Shown here in pieces: positions 8,358 to 18,990 of a stretch of 64,000 nt of DNA. The position numbers and the translations under genes were made by a program. A model generated the notes under the pieces. That model was given only the letters and a program-made list of their open reading frames with translations. It was not told where the DNA came from and did no database searches. Each line of letters opens with the position of its first letter. Within the stretch, counting starts at the first letter, position 1. The DNA is from Vulcaniibacterium gelatinicum (GTDB lineage Bacteria > Pseudomonadota > Gammaproteobacteria > Xanthomonadales > Xanthomonadaceae): positions 1 to 64,000 of the forward strand of contig NZ_VNKO01000013.1 of assembly GCF_008033445.1 (NCBI RefSeq), read 5' to 3'.

Positions 8358-10670
8358 TCAGAACGGCAGCTTCAGGCCGGGCTCCAGCGCGAGCAGCTGC
8401 TCGCGGAATGCGGCCTGGATGCGGGCCAGGGCCTCGGCGTTGTCGGCGTCGAAACGCAACACCAGCACCGGGGTGGTGTTGGAGGCGCGCACCAGGCCCC
8501 AGCCGTCCGGCCAGTCCACGCGCAGGCCGTCCATGGTGGACGCCCGACCGCCCTCGAACCGGGCCGCGGCCCGGAACCGCTCGACGAAGGCATGCGGGTT
8601 GCCGCTCGGCGGCTCCACCTTGATCTCGGGCGTGGAGACCCCTTCCGGCAGCGCGTTGAGCACCTCGCTCGGCGACTCGGGGCGCGCGGCCAGGATCTCG
8701 AGCAGGCGCGCGGCGGCGTAGATCGCGTCGTCGAAGCCGTACCAGCGCTCCTTGAAGAAGAAGTGGCCGCTCATCTCGCCGGCCAGTTCGGCCTCGACCT
8801 CGCGCATGCGCGCCTTGATCAGCGAGTGCCCGGTCTTCCACATCATCGGGCTGCCACCGTGGCGCAGGATGTGGCCGGCCAGGCGTCCGGTGCACTTGAC
8901 GTCGTAGACGATCACCGCGCCCGGGTTGCGCTCGAGCACGTCGGCGGCGAACAGCATCAGCAGCCGGTCGGGGAAGATGTTGCGGCCGTCGCGGGTGACC
9001 ACGCCGAGGCGGTCGCCGTCGCCGTCGAAGGCCAGGCCGAGGTCGGCGTCGAGCCGCTGCACCATCTGCACCAGGTCGGTCAGGTTCTGCGGATCGCTCG
9101 GATCGGGGTGGTGGCTGGGGAAGGTGCCGTCCACCTCGCAGTACAGCGGCGTGACCTCGGCGCCGATCGCCTCCAGCACGCGCGGCGCGATCGCGCCGGC
9201 GATGCCGTTGCCGGCGTCCACCACCACCCGCAGGCGGCGGTCGAGCTGCACGTCGGAGGCGATGCGCTCGACGTAGTCGTTGGCGACGTCGTAGTGCTGC
9301 AGGGTGCCGGGCACGGGTGCGTCGTGCAGGCGATCCTCGGCGATGCGCGCGTACAAGCCGGCGATCGCCTCGCCGGCGAGGGTCTCGCCGCCGAGCACGA
9401 TCTTGAAGCCGTTGTATTCGGGCGGGTTGTGGCTGCCGGTCACCACCACGCACGAGCCGGTGCGCAGGTGATAGGCGGCGAAATAGACCACCGGGGTGGC
9501 CGCCTGGCCGAGATCAATCACGTTGCAACCGGCCTTGCGCAGGCCCTCGATCAGGGCCGCGGACAGCTCCGGCCCGGACAGGCGGCCATCGCGGCCGACC
9601 ACGATGTCGCGCAGGCCCTTGTCGTGCATCAGCGAGCCGATCGCATGACCGATCAGGGTCGCCACGCCGGGATCGAGGGTCTGGCCGACCACGCCGCGGA
9701 TGTCGTAGGCGCGGAAGATCGAGCGGTCCACGCCCACCGCCTGTTCGCGCGGCGGCGCCGGCACCTCCTCGACTTTCGGCGGCGGCGGCACGGCCGGCTC
9801 CCGCTGCAGGGCCTCGGCCAGCGTGGGGGCCGGCTCGTCCGCGGCCTCGGCCGCCGCGGCCAGGGCCGGGCGGCGGTACAGCCACGCCAGCGCGCCGGCG
9901 AGCAGCAGGAACACGGCCGCCCCGATCGCGGCGCCGAGCGGGCCGAGCCCGAAGGCCGCGGTCCCGGCGTCGGGCACGCCGGCGGCGATGCGCCAGTCGG
10001 TGCCCGGCACCGGCGCGGCCAGCACCTCGGCGCCGTCGGCCAGCGCCGCATTGCCGCGCTCGAGCACGCTGTGGCTGCCCTGGCGCAGGGCGAGGTACCC
10101 GTCGTCGCCCGGCGTGGCGGCCTCCAGCGGCGCGGTCACCCGGGCCAGCGGAAACCGGACATAGGCCACGCCGACCACGCCCGTGCCATCGGCCACCGGC
10201 GCGGCCAGGGCGAATTTCGGCGCCTTGCCGTCGCGGACGACGGCGGCGACCGGCTTGCCGCTGGCCAGCGCCGCCTGGAGCAGGGCGAGCTTGCCGTAGC
10301 CGCTGGCGGCCGGATCGGCGAAGGCGGTGTCCAGCCCCGGCGGCCAGGCTTCGACCTGCTCGACCCCGGCCCAGCCGCGGCCGATCGCGCCCGCCACGGC
10401 GGCATGGTCGCCCCCGACCGCCGCCGACCGCACCGCGGCATCACCGACGCGGCGTTCGAGTTCCTGCACGTCCTTGCGCACCGTCGCGGCGATGCTCGCC
10501 ACCGCGGCATCGCGGGTGGCGACCAGGGCGGCCTCGCCGCGCGCGGCCTGCCAGGTGCGCCAGGCGCCCCAGCCGAACCAGGCCGCCAACAGCACCAGCA
10601 CCGCCGCGAGCGCCGGCAGCGCCGGGCGCAGTTGCGCGGCGGTCAGCCGCGGACGCTTGGAGTCGCTCAT
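8358..10670 (-). CDS. algC: Phosphomannomutase/phosphoglucomutase with membrane-anchored sensor-like N-terminus
   Basis: Interconverts hexose 6- and 1-phosphates for LPS and exopolysaccharide precursors. The 770-residue protein is a fusion. Residues 1-310 hold two membrane segments (about 17-38 and 245-265) flanking an extracytoplasmic region. Residues about 310-770 are the catalytic mutase, with the phosphoserine loop TGSHNPPEYNG, the metal loop AFDGDGDR, the sugar loop GEMSGHFFF and the phosphate site RASNTTPVL. Classical AlgC/XanA has about 450-460 residues; long N-terminally extended forms are known in Pseudomonas and Xanthomonadaceae. Only 13 nt separate it from dut, matching the Pseudomonas coaBC-dut-algC order. 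Confidence 0.92.
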   Translation of the reverse strand: MSDSKRPRLTAAQLRPALPALAAVLVLLAAWFGWGAWRTWQAARGEAALVATRDAAVASIAATVRKDVQELERRVGDAAVRSAAVGGDHAAVAGAIGRGWAGVEQVEAWPPGLDTAFADPAASGYGKLALLQAALASGKPVAAVVRDGKAPKFALAAPVADGTGVVGVAYVRFPLARVTAPLEAATPGDDGYLALRQGSHSVLERGNAALADGAEVLAAPVPGTDWRIAAGVPDAGTAAFGLGPLGAAIGAAVFLLLAGALAWLYRRPALAAAAEAADEPAPTLAEALQREPAVPPPPKVEEVPAPPREQAVGVDRSIFRAYDIRGVVGQTLDPGVATLIGHAIGSLMHDKGLRDIVVGRDGRLSGPELSAALIEGLRKAGCNVIDLGQAATPVVYFAAYHLRTGSCVVVTGSHNPPEYNGFKIVLGGETLAGEAIAGLYARIAEDRLHDAPVPGTLQHYDVANDYVERIASDVQLDRRLRVVVDAGNGIAGAIAPRVLEAIGAEVTPLYCEVDGTFPSHHPDPSDPQNLTDLVQMVQRLDADLGLAFDGDGDRLGVVTRDGRNIFPDRLLMLFAADVLERNPGAVIVYDVKCTGRLAGHILRHGGSPMMWKTGHSLIKARMREVEAELAGEMSGHFFFKERWYGFDDAIYAAARLLEILAARPESPSEVLNALPEGVSTPEIKVEPPSGNPHAFVERFRAAARFEGGRASTMDGLRVDWPDGWGLVRASNTTPVLVLRFDADNAEALARIQAAFREQLLALEPGLKLPF

Positions 10671-10683
10671 GTCCCTCTCCCCT

Positions 10684-11142
10684 TCAGCGCACGCCGGTGT
10701 GGCCGAAGCCGCCGGCCCCCCGCGCGCTTTCCTCGAAAGTATCCACCACCTGCAACACCGCGCGCACGATCGGCAGGATCACCAGCTGGGCGATGCGGTC
10801 GCCCGGCGCGATGGTGTAGGGCTCGCGGCCGCGGTTCCAGGTGCTGATCAGCAGCGGCCCCTGGTAGTCGGCGTCGATCAGGCCGGTGCCGTTGCCGAGC
10901 ACGATGCCGTGCCGGTGGCCGAGCCCGGAGCGCGGCAGGATCACCGCGCACAGGGTGGGATCGGCGAGGTGGATCGCCAGGCCCGACGGGATCAGCGCCG
11001 CCTCGCCCGGGGCCAGGGTGAGCGGCGCCTCGAGCGCGGCGCGCAGATCGAGCCCGGCGCTGGCCTCGGTGGCATAGGCCGGCAACGGCCAGACGTCACC
11101 GAAGCGCGGATCGAGCAGCTTGACTTCGAGGGTGCGGCGCAT
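10684..11142 (-). CDS. dut: dUTP diphosphatase
   Basis: Hydrolyses dUTP to dUMP, keeping uracil out of DNA and supplying dTMP synthesis. The 152-residue product (E. coli size) shows the trimeric dUTPase motifs: [39 protein letters not shown] and the C-terminal flexible [10 protein letters not shown] arm. I chose ATG 11142; the open frame continues upstream to 11220, but that stretch is the inverted repeat at 11161-11227, not dUTPase. Confidence 0.95.
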   Translation of the reverse strand: MRRTLEVKLLDPRFGDVWPLPAYATEASAGLDLRAALEAPLTLAPGEAALIPSGLAIHLADPTLCAVILPRSGLGHRHGIVLGNGTGLIDADYQGPLLISTWNRGREPYTIAPGDRIAQLVILPIVRAVLQVVDTFEESARGAGGFGHTGVR

Positions 11143-11160
11143 CGGTGGGCGCTCCGTTGA

Positions 11161-11227
11161 GACGCGAATCAACGCGGATGGCCGCGGATCCAGCAACGAT
11201 CCATGTTCATCCGCGTTCATCCGCGTC
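11161..11227. repeat. Imperfect inverted repeat (dispersed intergenic repeat type)
   Basis: Two 30-bp arms (11161-11190 and 11198-11227) are complementary at 24 of 30 positions around a 7-nt loop. The arms share the core AACGCGGATG. This kind of sequence, which translates as NADERG.. and IRVHPR.., is familiar as a dispersed intergenic repeat in many proteobacterial genomes. Here its right arm supplies the last codons and the stop of coaB. It could act as an mRNA-stabilising or terminating hairpin between coaB and dut. Confidence 0.75.
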
Positions 11228-11881
11228 CAGGAACAAGGCCATCAGATCCAGCAATGCCTCGGCGACTTCGCGCTTGCCGGCCGGGCCGAGGGTGTGCATC
11301 GCGCCGTCGCGGGAGAACACGATCAGGGTGTTGTCGTCGGCCTCGAACCCGCTGCCGGCCACGCCGACGCGGTTGGCGGCGATCAGGTCGAGCCGCTTCT
11401 CGGCGAGCTTGCCGCGCGCGTAGCGCTCCAGGTCGTGGGTCTCGGCGGCGAAGCCGACCACCACGCGCGGGCGCTGCGGGTGCGCGGCCACTTCCGCCAG
11501 CGTGTCCGGGGTGCGCACCAGCTCCAGGGTCAGGATCTGCGCCCCCGGCATCTTCTTGAGTTTGTGCGGCGAGACCGCGCGCGGGGTCCAGTCGGCCACC
11601 GCGGCCGCGCCGATGTACGCATCGGCCGGCAGCGCGCCGAGCACGGCCTCGCGCAGCTGCGCGGCCGAACGCACGTCGATGCGGGCCACGCCGTCGGGGG
11701 TGGGCAGGTGCACGGGGCCGGCGACCAGCACCACCTGCGCGCCGCGCCGCGCCGCGGCCTCGGCCAGTGCGAAGCCCATCTTGCCGCTGCTGCGGTTGCC
11801 GAGGAACCGGACCGGATCGAGGTCCTCGTAGGTCGGCCCCGCGCTGACCACGATCCGGCGGCCGGCGAGCGCGCGGTTCAA
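11207..11881 (-). CDS. coaB: Phosphopantothenate-cysteine ligase (separate CoaB)
   Basis: Joins cysteine to 4'-phosphopantothenate in CoA synthesis. The frame holds a complete CoaB domain: [47 protein letters not shown] and a GFAAET segment. In most bacteria this domain is fused to CoaC. Here it is in another reading frame than CoaC and can start at TTG 11881, which overlaps the coaC TGA as TTGA. GGAGG lies 7 nt upstream of that TTG, an excellent ribosome binding site. The product would be 224 aa. Its last residues (DADERG) come from the inverted repeat at 11161-11227. A sequencing frameshift within a normal coaBC is the alternative. Confidence 0.8.
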   Translation of the reverse strand: MNRALAGRRIVVSAGPTYEDLDPVRFLGNRSSGKMGFALAEAAARRGAQVVLVAGPVHLPTPDGVARIDVRSAAQLREAVLGALPADAYIGAAAVADWTPRAVSPHKLKKMPGAQILTLELVRTPDTLAEVAAHPQRPRVVVGFAAETHDLERYARGKLAEKRLDLIAANRVGVAGSGFEADDNTLIVFSRDGAMHTLGPAGKREVAEALLDLMALFLDADERG

Positions 11882-12438
11882 GCCATCGCCTCCGCGAGTG
11901 CGGCGACGATCGCCTGCGGCTCGGCCATGCGCCCCGGCCCGGACTCGCCCTCGGCCAGCGGGCCGTCGTCGGGGCCGATCTGCTGCACGCCGCGCGCGCG
12001 CAGCGTGGCCATGTTCGCCTGCGTGGCCGGGTGCAGCCACATGCGGTGGTTCATCGCCGGCGCGACCGAGACCGGCGCGGTGGTGGCCAGGCACAGGGTG
12101 CTGACCAGGTCGTCGGCGAACCCATGGGCGAGCTTGGCGAGCATGTTCGCCGTGGCCGGCGCGATCACGATCCGCTCGGCCCAGCGCGCCAGTTCCAGAT
12201 GACCCATCGCCGCCTCCGCCTGCGCGTCCCAGAGCGAGGTGCGCACCGGCAGGTGCGAGAGGGCCTGGAAGGTCTGCGCGCCGACGAAGCGCTGCGCGTC
12301 CTCGGTCATCGCCACCTGCACCGTGGCGCCGGCCTCGCGCAGGCGCCGCACCAGGTCGGCGGCCTTGTACGCGGCGATCCCGCCGCACACGCACAGCAGC
12401 AGGCGGCGGCCTTGCAGGCGGGACGGGGCCTCGGACAT
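11878..12438 (-). CDS. coaC: Phosphopantothenoylcysteine decarboxylase (separate CoaC)
   Basis: Flavoprotein that decarboxylates 4'-phosphopantothenoylcysteine in CoA synthesis. The 186-residue protein has the N-terminal flavin fold (LLLCVCGGIAAYKAADLVRR), the IVIAPATANMLAKLAHG segment, and the PAMNHRMW substrate-binding motif with the conserved Asn. It stops at 11878, just where a fused CoaBC would enter its linker. The coaB frame begins with a 4-nt TTGA overlap. Combined length of the two products equals a normal CoaBC (about 410 aa). It is divergent from radC across 208 nt. Confidence 0.85.
   Translation of the reverse strand: MSEAPSRLQGRRLLLCVCGGIAAYKAADLVRRLREAGATVQVAMTEDAQRFVGAQTFQALSHLPVRTSLWDAQAEAAMGHLELARWAERIVIAPATANMLAKLAHGFADDLVSTLCLATTAPVSVAPAMNHRMWLHPATQANMATLRARGVQQIGPDDGPLAEGESGPGRMAEPQAIVAALAEAMA
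11889..11893 (-). promoter_or_regulatory. Ribosome binding site for coaB inside coaC
   Basis: GGAGG on the minus strand, 7 nt before the TTG start of coaB and inside the last codons of coaC. This site is the main argument that coaC and coaB are translated as two coupled proteins and are not the two halves of a broken fusion gene. Confidence 0.5.
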
Positions 12439-12646
12439 CGGTGCGGAAAATTCCTGCCGCGGAACGAGGGCCTAGCTTACCCGAACGTCCGCATCCGCCC
12501 GATCGGCGCGCGTGCCGTGCGCGGCGATCCTGTGCACGTCATCCGGGCGCGGCCGGGCGCCACCCGCCGACCCCCAGCGCCCCGAGGCCGGGCGGCCGCA
12601 CGCCGCGCCCGGATGGCCTTCCGTCCCATCCCTCCCCTGCCGCCCG

Positions 12647-13321
12647 ATGCACATCCGCGACTGGCCCGCCCACGAACGTCCGCGCGAGAAGCTGCTGACA
12701 CGCGGCCCCGCCGCGCTCTCGGACGCCGAGCTGCTGGCGATCTTCCTCGGCTCCGGCCTGCGCGGGCGCGACGCGGTGGCGACCGCGCGCGAACTGCTCG
12801 TCGCGCACGGGCCGCTGCGCGCGCTGCTCGACCGGCCGCCGGCCGCGCTCGCCGCCCTGCCCGGCCTCGGCCCGGCCCGCGCCTGCGGGCTCGCCGCCGC
12901 GCTCGAGCTCGGCCAGCGCCACCTCGCCGCCGGGCTGGAGCGCGGCGAGGCGCTGGCCGACCCGGACGCCGCCGGGCGCTACTTCGCCCGGCGCCTGCGC
13001 CACCAGCCGCAGGAAGTGTTCGCGGCGCTGTTCCTGGACACCCGCCACCGCGCGCTCGCGTTCGAGGAGCTGTTCCGCGGCACGATCGACGGCGCCGAGG
13101 TGCACCCGCGCGAGATCGCCCGGCGCGCGCTGGCGCACAACGCCGCCGCGGTGATCGTCGGCCACAACCATCCGAGCGGGAACCCCGAACCCAGCGCCGC
13201 CGACCGCGCGGTCACCGCCCGGCTCAAGCAGGCCCTGGCGCTGGTGGACGTGCGCCTGCTCGACCATTTCGTGGTCGCCGACGGCCCACCGGTGTCGCTG
13301 GCGGCGAAGGGCTGGGTGTGA
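12647..13321 (+). CDS. radC: RadC-family JAB domain protein
   Basis: A 224-residue RadC homologue. The N-terminal helix-hairpin-helix-like part ([20 protein letters not shown]) precedes a JAB1/MPN metalloprotease-like domain with the metal motif [15 protein letters not shown]. The ligand His residues and the Asp are all present. The cellular role of RadC is unsettled; the original DNA-repair assignment is doubtful. The ATG at 12647 gives the family N-terminus ([17 protein letters not shown]). Divergent from coaC and 87 nt ahead of argS. Confidence 0.92.
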   Translation: MHIRDWPAHERPREKLLTRGPAALSDAELLAIFLGSGLRGRDAVATARELLVAHGPLRALLDRPPAALAALPGLGPARACGLAAALELGQRHLAAGLERGEALADPDAAGRYFARRLRHQPQEVFAALFLDTRHRALAFEELFRGTIDGAEVHPREIARRALAHNAAAVIVGHNHPSGNPEPSAADRAVTARLKQALALVDVRLLDHFVVADGPPVSLAAKGWV

Positions 13322-13408
13322 GGCCGGATCCGCGGCCGGCCGCGGCCCCGGCCGGCGCAGGCTTGGCCGTACAATGTGCGGCCTTTTGCAAGATCCGCAG
13401 ACCGCTTC

Positions 13409-15097
13409 GTGAAAGCCCAGCTCCGCGCCCTCATCGCCCAGGGCCTCGATGCCCTGCGGGCGGCCGGCACCGTGCCGGCCGACGCGCCCGCGCCCGAGTT
13501 CGTCGTCGAGCGGCCGAAGGAACGCGCGCACGGCGATTTCTCCACCAACGCCGCGCTGGTGCTGGCCAAGGCGGCGCGCACCAACCCGCGTGCGCTGGCG
13601 CAGGCGCTGGTCGCGGCGCTGCCGGCGTCCGCAGACGTGGCCAAGGTGGAGCTCGCCGGCCCCGGCTTCGTCAACTTCCACCTCACCCCCGGCGCCTGGC
13701 AGCGCCAGGTGCGCGCGGTGCTCGAGGCCGGCGCCGCGTTCGGCCGCAACCCGCGCGGCGGCGGGCGCACGGTCGGCGTGGAGTTCGTCTCCGCCAACCC
13801 GACCGGCCCGCTGCACGTCGGCCACGGCCGCGCCGGCGCGATCGGCGACTGCATCGCGCGCGTGCTCGAAGCCAACGGCTGGCGCGTGGTGCGCGAGTTC
13901 TACTACAACGACGCCGGGGCCCAGATCGAGAACCTGGCGCGCTCGGTGCAGGCCCGCGCCAAGGGCATGACCCCCGAGCACCCGGACTGGCCGGCGGACG
14001 GCTACCGCGGCGACTACATCGTGGACGTGGCCAACGCCTACCTGCGCGGCGAGACGGTCGAGTTCGAGGGCCACGCCGTCACCGGCGCGCGCGATCCCGA
14101 CGACCTCGAGGCGATCCGCCGCTTCGCCGTGGCCTACCTGCGCCGCGAGCAGAACCAGGACCTCGAGGCCTTCGGCGTGCGCTTCGACGTGTACTTCCTC
14201 GAGTCCTCGCTGTACGCCGAGGGCAAGGTGGAGGAGACCGTGCGCGAACTGGTCGCCCACGGCCATACCTACGAGGACGGCGGCGCGCTGTGGCTGCGCA
14301 CCACCGACTTCGGCGACGACAAGGACCGGGTGATGCGCAAGTCGGACGGCACGTACACGTACTTCGTGCCGGACGTGGCCTACCACCGCAGCAAGTGGCT
14401 GCGCGGCTACGAGCGCGCGATCACCGAGCTCGGCGCCGACCACCACGGCTCGCTGGCGCGGGTGCGCGCCGGCCTGCAGGCGCTCGACTGCGGCATCCCG
14501 CCGGACTACCCGGAGTATGTGCTGCACCAGATGGTGACGGTGATGCGCGGCGGCGAGGAGGTGAAGCTGTCCAAGCGCGCCGGCAGCTACGTCACCCTGC
14601 GCGACCTGATCGACGAGGTCGGCCGCGACGCCACGCGCTGGTTCCTGGCCGCGCGCAAGCCGGATTCGCAGCTGGTGTTCGACATCGACCTGGCGCGCTC
14701 GCAGAGCAACGACAACCCGGTCTACTACGTGCAGTACGCGCACGCGCGGGTGTGCAGCCTGCTGCGCCAGGCCGGCGAGAAGGGCTACGCCTACGACCAG
14801 GCCGAGGCGTTCGCGCACCTGCACACGCTCGACGACCCGCACGCGCTGGCGCTGCTGCGCGAGCTCTCGCGTTATCCGGAAGTGGTGGAGGCCGCCGCCG
14901 ACACGCTCGAGCCGCACCTCGTCGCGCAGTACCTGCGCGAGCTGGCCAACGCGTTCCACACCTGGTACCACGTGCAGCCGGTCCTGGTGGAGCAATCCGG
15001 CCCGCGCAACGCGCGCCTGGCGCTGAGCCTGGCCACCGGCCAGGTGCTGCGCAACGGTCTGGACCTGCTGGGCGTGTCCGCCCCGGAGCGGATGTGA
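13409..15097 (+). CDS. argS: Arginyl-tRNA synthetase
   Basis: Charges tRNA-Arg. The 562-residue class I enzyme has the N-terminal Add-1 domain, the HIGH-type motif in [18 protein letters not shown] and a KMSKS-like [13 protein letters not shown] anticodon-binding domain forms the C-terminus. I chose GTG 13409 because it yields the usual N-terminus ([19 protein letters not shown]); an ATG at 13376 adds 11 unlikely residues. A TACAAT hexamer at 13370 may be its -10. Its TGA overlaps the next ATG by one base. Confidence 0.95.
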   Translation: MKAQLRALIAQGLDALRAAGTVPADAPAPEFVVERPKERAHGDFSTNAALVLAKAARTNPRALAQALVAALPASADVAKVELAGPGFVNFHLTPGAWQRQVRAVLEAGAAFGRNPRGGGRTVGVEFVSANPTGPLHVGHGRAGAIGDCIARVLEANGWRVVREFYYNDAGAQIENLARSVQARAKGMTPEHPDWPADGYRGDYIVDVANAYLRGETVEFEGHAVTGARDPDDLEAIRRFAVAYLRREQNQDLEAFGVRFDVYFLESSLYAEGKVEETVRELVAHGHTYEDGGALWLRTTDFGDDKDRVMRKSDGTYTYFVPDVAYHRSKWLRGYERAITELGADHHGSLARVRAGLQALDCGIPPDYPEYVLHQMVTVMRGGEEVKLSKRAGSYVTLRDLIDEVGRDATRWFLAARKPDSQLVFDIDLARSQSNDNPVYYVQYAHARVCSLLRQAGEKGYAYDQAEAFAHLHTLDDPHALALLRELSRYPEVVEAAADTLEPHLVAQYLRELANAFHTWYHVQPVLVEQSGPRNARLALSLATGQVLRNGLDLLGVSAPERM

Positions 15098-15789
15098 TGG
15101 CGGCGCGACGCGGCAGATCGCAGGCGCGGCGCACCTCCGGCGACGGCATCCCCGGCTGGGCCTGGCTGATCGCCGGGATCCTGATCGGGATCGTGGCCCT
15201 GATCGCGGCGCCGAAGTTCCTGCGCTCGGACGCCGCCGACGGCTTCTTCCGGCCCACGCCCAACCCCGATGCGAAGCCGGCCGCGGACAGCGCCGCGCCG
15301 GAGGCCGAGCCGATCGTGCCCGAGCCGGCCGAGCCGGCGAAGGACGCGCCGCGCAAGGAGCCCACCTACGACTTCTACACCCTGCTGCCGGGCGAGGAAG
15401 TCGCGCTCTCGGACGCCGAACTCGCCGCGCGCGAACGCGCCGAGGCCGAACGCGAGGCGGCCCGGCAGGACGCGGCGACCCCGGCGGCCGCGGACGCAGA
15501 CGTGGCTGCGGCCAACGCCGCGCCGCCGGCCGCAGCCGAGGCCCCCACCGAGCGCCAGGCCCGCTACCTGCTGCAGGCCGGCGCGTTCGCCGCCAGCGGC
15601 GACGCCGAGGCGCTGAAGGCGCGCATCGCCCTGCTCGGCCTGAGCGCCCGGGTGGAGTCGGCGCAGCGGGACGGCAAGACCCTCTACCGCGTGCGCATGG
15701 GGCCCTACGGCACCGCCGCCGAGCTGGCCGAGGCCAAGCGCAAGCTGGCCGACGGCGGCCTGCCGGCGATGGCGATCAAGGTCAAGTAG
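15097..15789 (+). CDS. SPOR-domain cell division protein (FtsN-like)
   Basis: A 230-residue single-pass membrane protein. It has a basic cytoplasmic N-terminus (about 18 residues), one transmembrane helix (about 20-40), a long Pro/Ala/Glu-rich periplasmic linker, and a C-terminal SPOR domain (about 155-230, from RYLLQAGAFAASGDAEALK) that binds denuded septal glycan. Topology and the argS-ftsN-hslVU neighbourhood match gammaproteobacterial FtsN. It starts at the ATG overlapping the argS stop, so the two are probably coupled. Confidence 0.85.
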   Translation: MAARRGRSQARRTSGDGIPGWAWLIAGILIGIVALIAAPKFLRSDAADGFFRPTPNPDAKPAADSAAPEAEPIVPEPAEPAKDAPRKEPTYDFYTLLPGEEVALSDAELAARERAEAEREAARQDAATPAAADADVAAANAAPPAAAEAPTERQARYLLQAGAFAASGDAEALKARIALLGLSARVESAQRDGKTLYRVRMGPYGTAAELAEAKRKLADGGLPAMAIKVK

Positions 15790-15860
15790 GCCGTTCTCGA
15801 CCGCTGAGACGGCCACCCCGCACACTGCGCCCTCCGTCCCCAGGATCCGGAAGCCGCGCG

Positions 15861-16238
15861 ATGCCGATCGAAACCGCCCTCGTCAAACCGGTGGTGGACG
15901 CCCTGCTGGCGCTGCTGCGCCGCGGCGAGTCCCTCAAGCTCAAGCACGACGCCGAGCGCGCGCTGCGCGAGGCGATCCGCGAGCTGCTGCTGGCCAATCC
16001 GGACGAGAACAAGGCCGCGGCACGGATCGCGGTGGCCAAGGCCGCCGGGATCCTGTCCGAGGACGTGGCGCTGGCCGAGGACATGCTGCGCAAGCACCGC
16101 GCGACCAAGGCGCGCACCACCGGCAAGGCCGCGACCGGGCGCCGACGCAAGCCGGCCGTGGCCGCGAAACCCGCGCCGGCCGCGCCGAAACCGCGCAGGC
16201 CCGCCGCGCGTCCCGCCACCAAGAAGCCCCGTCCATGA
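15861..16238 (+). CDS. Small protein with histone H1-like basic tail
   Basis: A 125-residue protein with a helical, charged N-terminal part (1-85) and a Lys/Pro/Ala-rich tail (about 90-125) of the AlgP/H1 type. Such tails bind nucleic acid nonspecifically, so nucleoid or RNA association is plausible. I do not recognise the N-terminal part as a named family. The start ATG at 15861 is the first in frame. The stop overlaps the SDR gene by 4 nt (ATGA), suggesting an operon of two. Confidence 0.7.
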   Translation: MPIETALVKPVVDALLALLRRGESLKLKHDAERALREAIRELLLANPDENKAAARIAVAKAAGILSEDVALAEDMLRKHRATKARTTGKAATGRRRKPAVAAKPAPAAPKPRRPAARPATKKPRP

Positions 16239-16987
16239 CCCGCACCGCCTTCATCACCGGCGCCACCTCCGGCTTCGGCCGCGCCGCCGCGCGCCGCTTC
16301 GTCGCCGGCGGCTGGCGCGTGGTCGCCACCGGCCGCCGCGCCGAGCGCCTGCAGGCGCTGGCCGCCGAGCTCGGCCCCGAACGCGTCCACACCGCCTGCT
16401 TCGACGTGCGCGACGAGGCGGCGATGCGCGCCGCGCTCGACGCCCTGCCGGCGCCGTTCCGCGACGTGGACCTGCTCGTCAACAACGCCGGCCTGGCGCT
16501 GGGCACGAAGCCGGCGCCGCAGGCCAGCCTCGCCGACTGGCACACGATGATCGACACCAACGTGCGCGCGCTGGCCACGCTCACCCACGCGCTGCTGCCA
16601 ACCCTGATCGCGCGGCGCGGGGCGATCATCAACGTCAGCTCCACCGCCGCGCGCTATCCGTACCCGGGCGGCAACGTGTACGGCGGCACCAAGGCCTTCG
16701 TCAGCCAGTTCTCGCTCGGCCTGCGCGCCGACCTGCACGGCACCGGGGTGCGCGTGACCACGCTCGAGCCGGGCATGGCCGAGACCGAGTTCACCCTGGT
16801 GCGCACCCACGGCGACCAGGCGGCCTCGGACGCGCTGTACCGCGGCGCGCAGCCGATCACCGCCGAGGACATCGCCCAGACCCTGTTCTGGATCGCGACC
16901 CTGCCGCCGCACCTGAACGTCAACCGGCTCGAACTGATGCCCACCCGGCAGTCGTTCGCCGGCTTCCAGGTGCACCGCGAGGACTGA
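16235..16987 (+). CDS. YdfG-type short-chain dehydrogenase
   Basis: NADP-dependent SDR, 250 residues. The Rossmann motif TGATSGFG, the structural NNAG and the catalytic Ser...YGGTK are intact. The basic residues after the second strand (ATGRRAERL) suggest NADP. The whole-length pattern, including NVSSTAARYPYPGGNVYGGT and the C-terminal HLNVNRLELMPTRQSF, matches the E. coli YdfG group (3-hydroxy acid/serine dehydrogenase). The substrate here is not determinable. Overlaps the preceding gene by 4 nt and converges on hslU. Confidence 0.9.
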   Translation: MTRTAFITGATSGFGRAAARRFVAGGWRVVATGRRAERLQALAAELGPERVHTACFDVRDEAAMRAALDALPAPFRDVDLLVNNAGLALGTKPAPQASLADWHTMIDTNVRALATLTHALLPTLIARRGAIINVSSTAARYPYPGGNVYGGTKAFVSQFSLGLRADLHGTGVRVTTLEPGMAETEFTLVRTHGDQAASDALYRGAQPITAEDIAQTLFWIATLPPHLNVNRLELMPTRQSFAGFQVHRED

Positions 16988-17008
16988 CGCGCGCGCCGCG
17001 CGCGGCGT

Positions 17009-18372
<1,364 letters not shown>

Positions 18373-18376
<4 letters not shown>

Positions 18377-18936
18377 GCGGGGGCCTGGAGTTCTTCGACC
18401 ACGATGTTGCGGTTGGTGTAGATGCAGATGTCGCCGGCGATGCCCAGCGCCTCGACCGCGATGGTGCGGGCGTCGAGGTCGGTGTGGGCGAGCAGGGCGC
18501 GCATCGCGGCGAGGGCAAAGGCGCCGCCGGAGCCGATCGCGACCAGGCCGTCCTCGGGTTCGATCACGTCGCCGGTGCCGGAGACGATGAGCGAGGTTTC
18601 GCGGTCGGCGACGGCGAGCAGGGCTTCGAGTTTTCCGAAGCGGCGTTCGGTGCGCCAGTCCTTGGCCAGTTCGACGGCGGCGCGGGTGAGCTGGCCGTGT
18701 TTTTCGAGTTTGGCTTCGAACAGTTCGAACAGGGTGAAGGCGTCGGCGGCGGCGCCGGCGAAGCCGGCCAGCACCTGGCCGTCCTTGCCGAGCCGGCGCA
18801 CCTTGCGGGCGTTGCGTTTCATCACCGTGTTGCCGAGGGTGACCTGGCCGTCGCCGGCGACGACGACGCGGCCATGGCGGCGGACGGAGACGATGGTGGT
18901 GGCGTGGAAGACGTGGGGGTCGCGGCTGGGGTCCAT
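18373..18936 (-). CDS. hslV: HslV peptidase subunit
   Basis: Proteasome-beta-like threonine peptidase of the HslUV complex. The mature N-terminal TTIVSVRR is preceded by 12 residues ([12 protein letters not shown]), where E. coli has only Met. This longer propeptide is known in Xanthomonas HslV and must be removed to expose the catalytic Thr. The [10 protein letters not shown] and [14 protein letters not shown] segments are canonical. Overlaps hslU by 4 nt; a sigma-32-like promoter lies about 25 nt upstream. Confidence 0.96.
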
Positions 18937-18961
18937 GCGGGGCTCCCGGGAAGTCAGGCAG

Positions 18962-18990
18962 AGGTGGGGCCGCCGGGGGCGGGGTTCAAT
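18962..18990 (-). promoter_or_regulatory. Sigma-32-like (heat shock) promoter for hslVU
   Basis: The minus strand reads ATTGAA (from 18990), a 15-nt spacer, then CCCCACCT (ending 18962), close to the RpoH consensus CTTGAAA-N(11-15)-CCCCATNT. It ends 25 nt before the hslV ATG. Heat-shock control of hslVU is established in E. coli; here it is inferred from this match. Confidence 0.5.

Noticed and set aside
12031-15789. A continuous open frame of 1252 codons across coaC, radC and argS into the SPOR gene
   Set aside because: High GC removes stop codons. Only the last 230 codons, after the argS stop, look like a protein.
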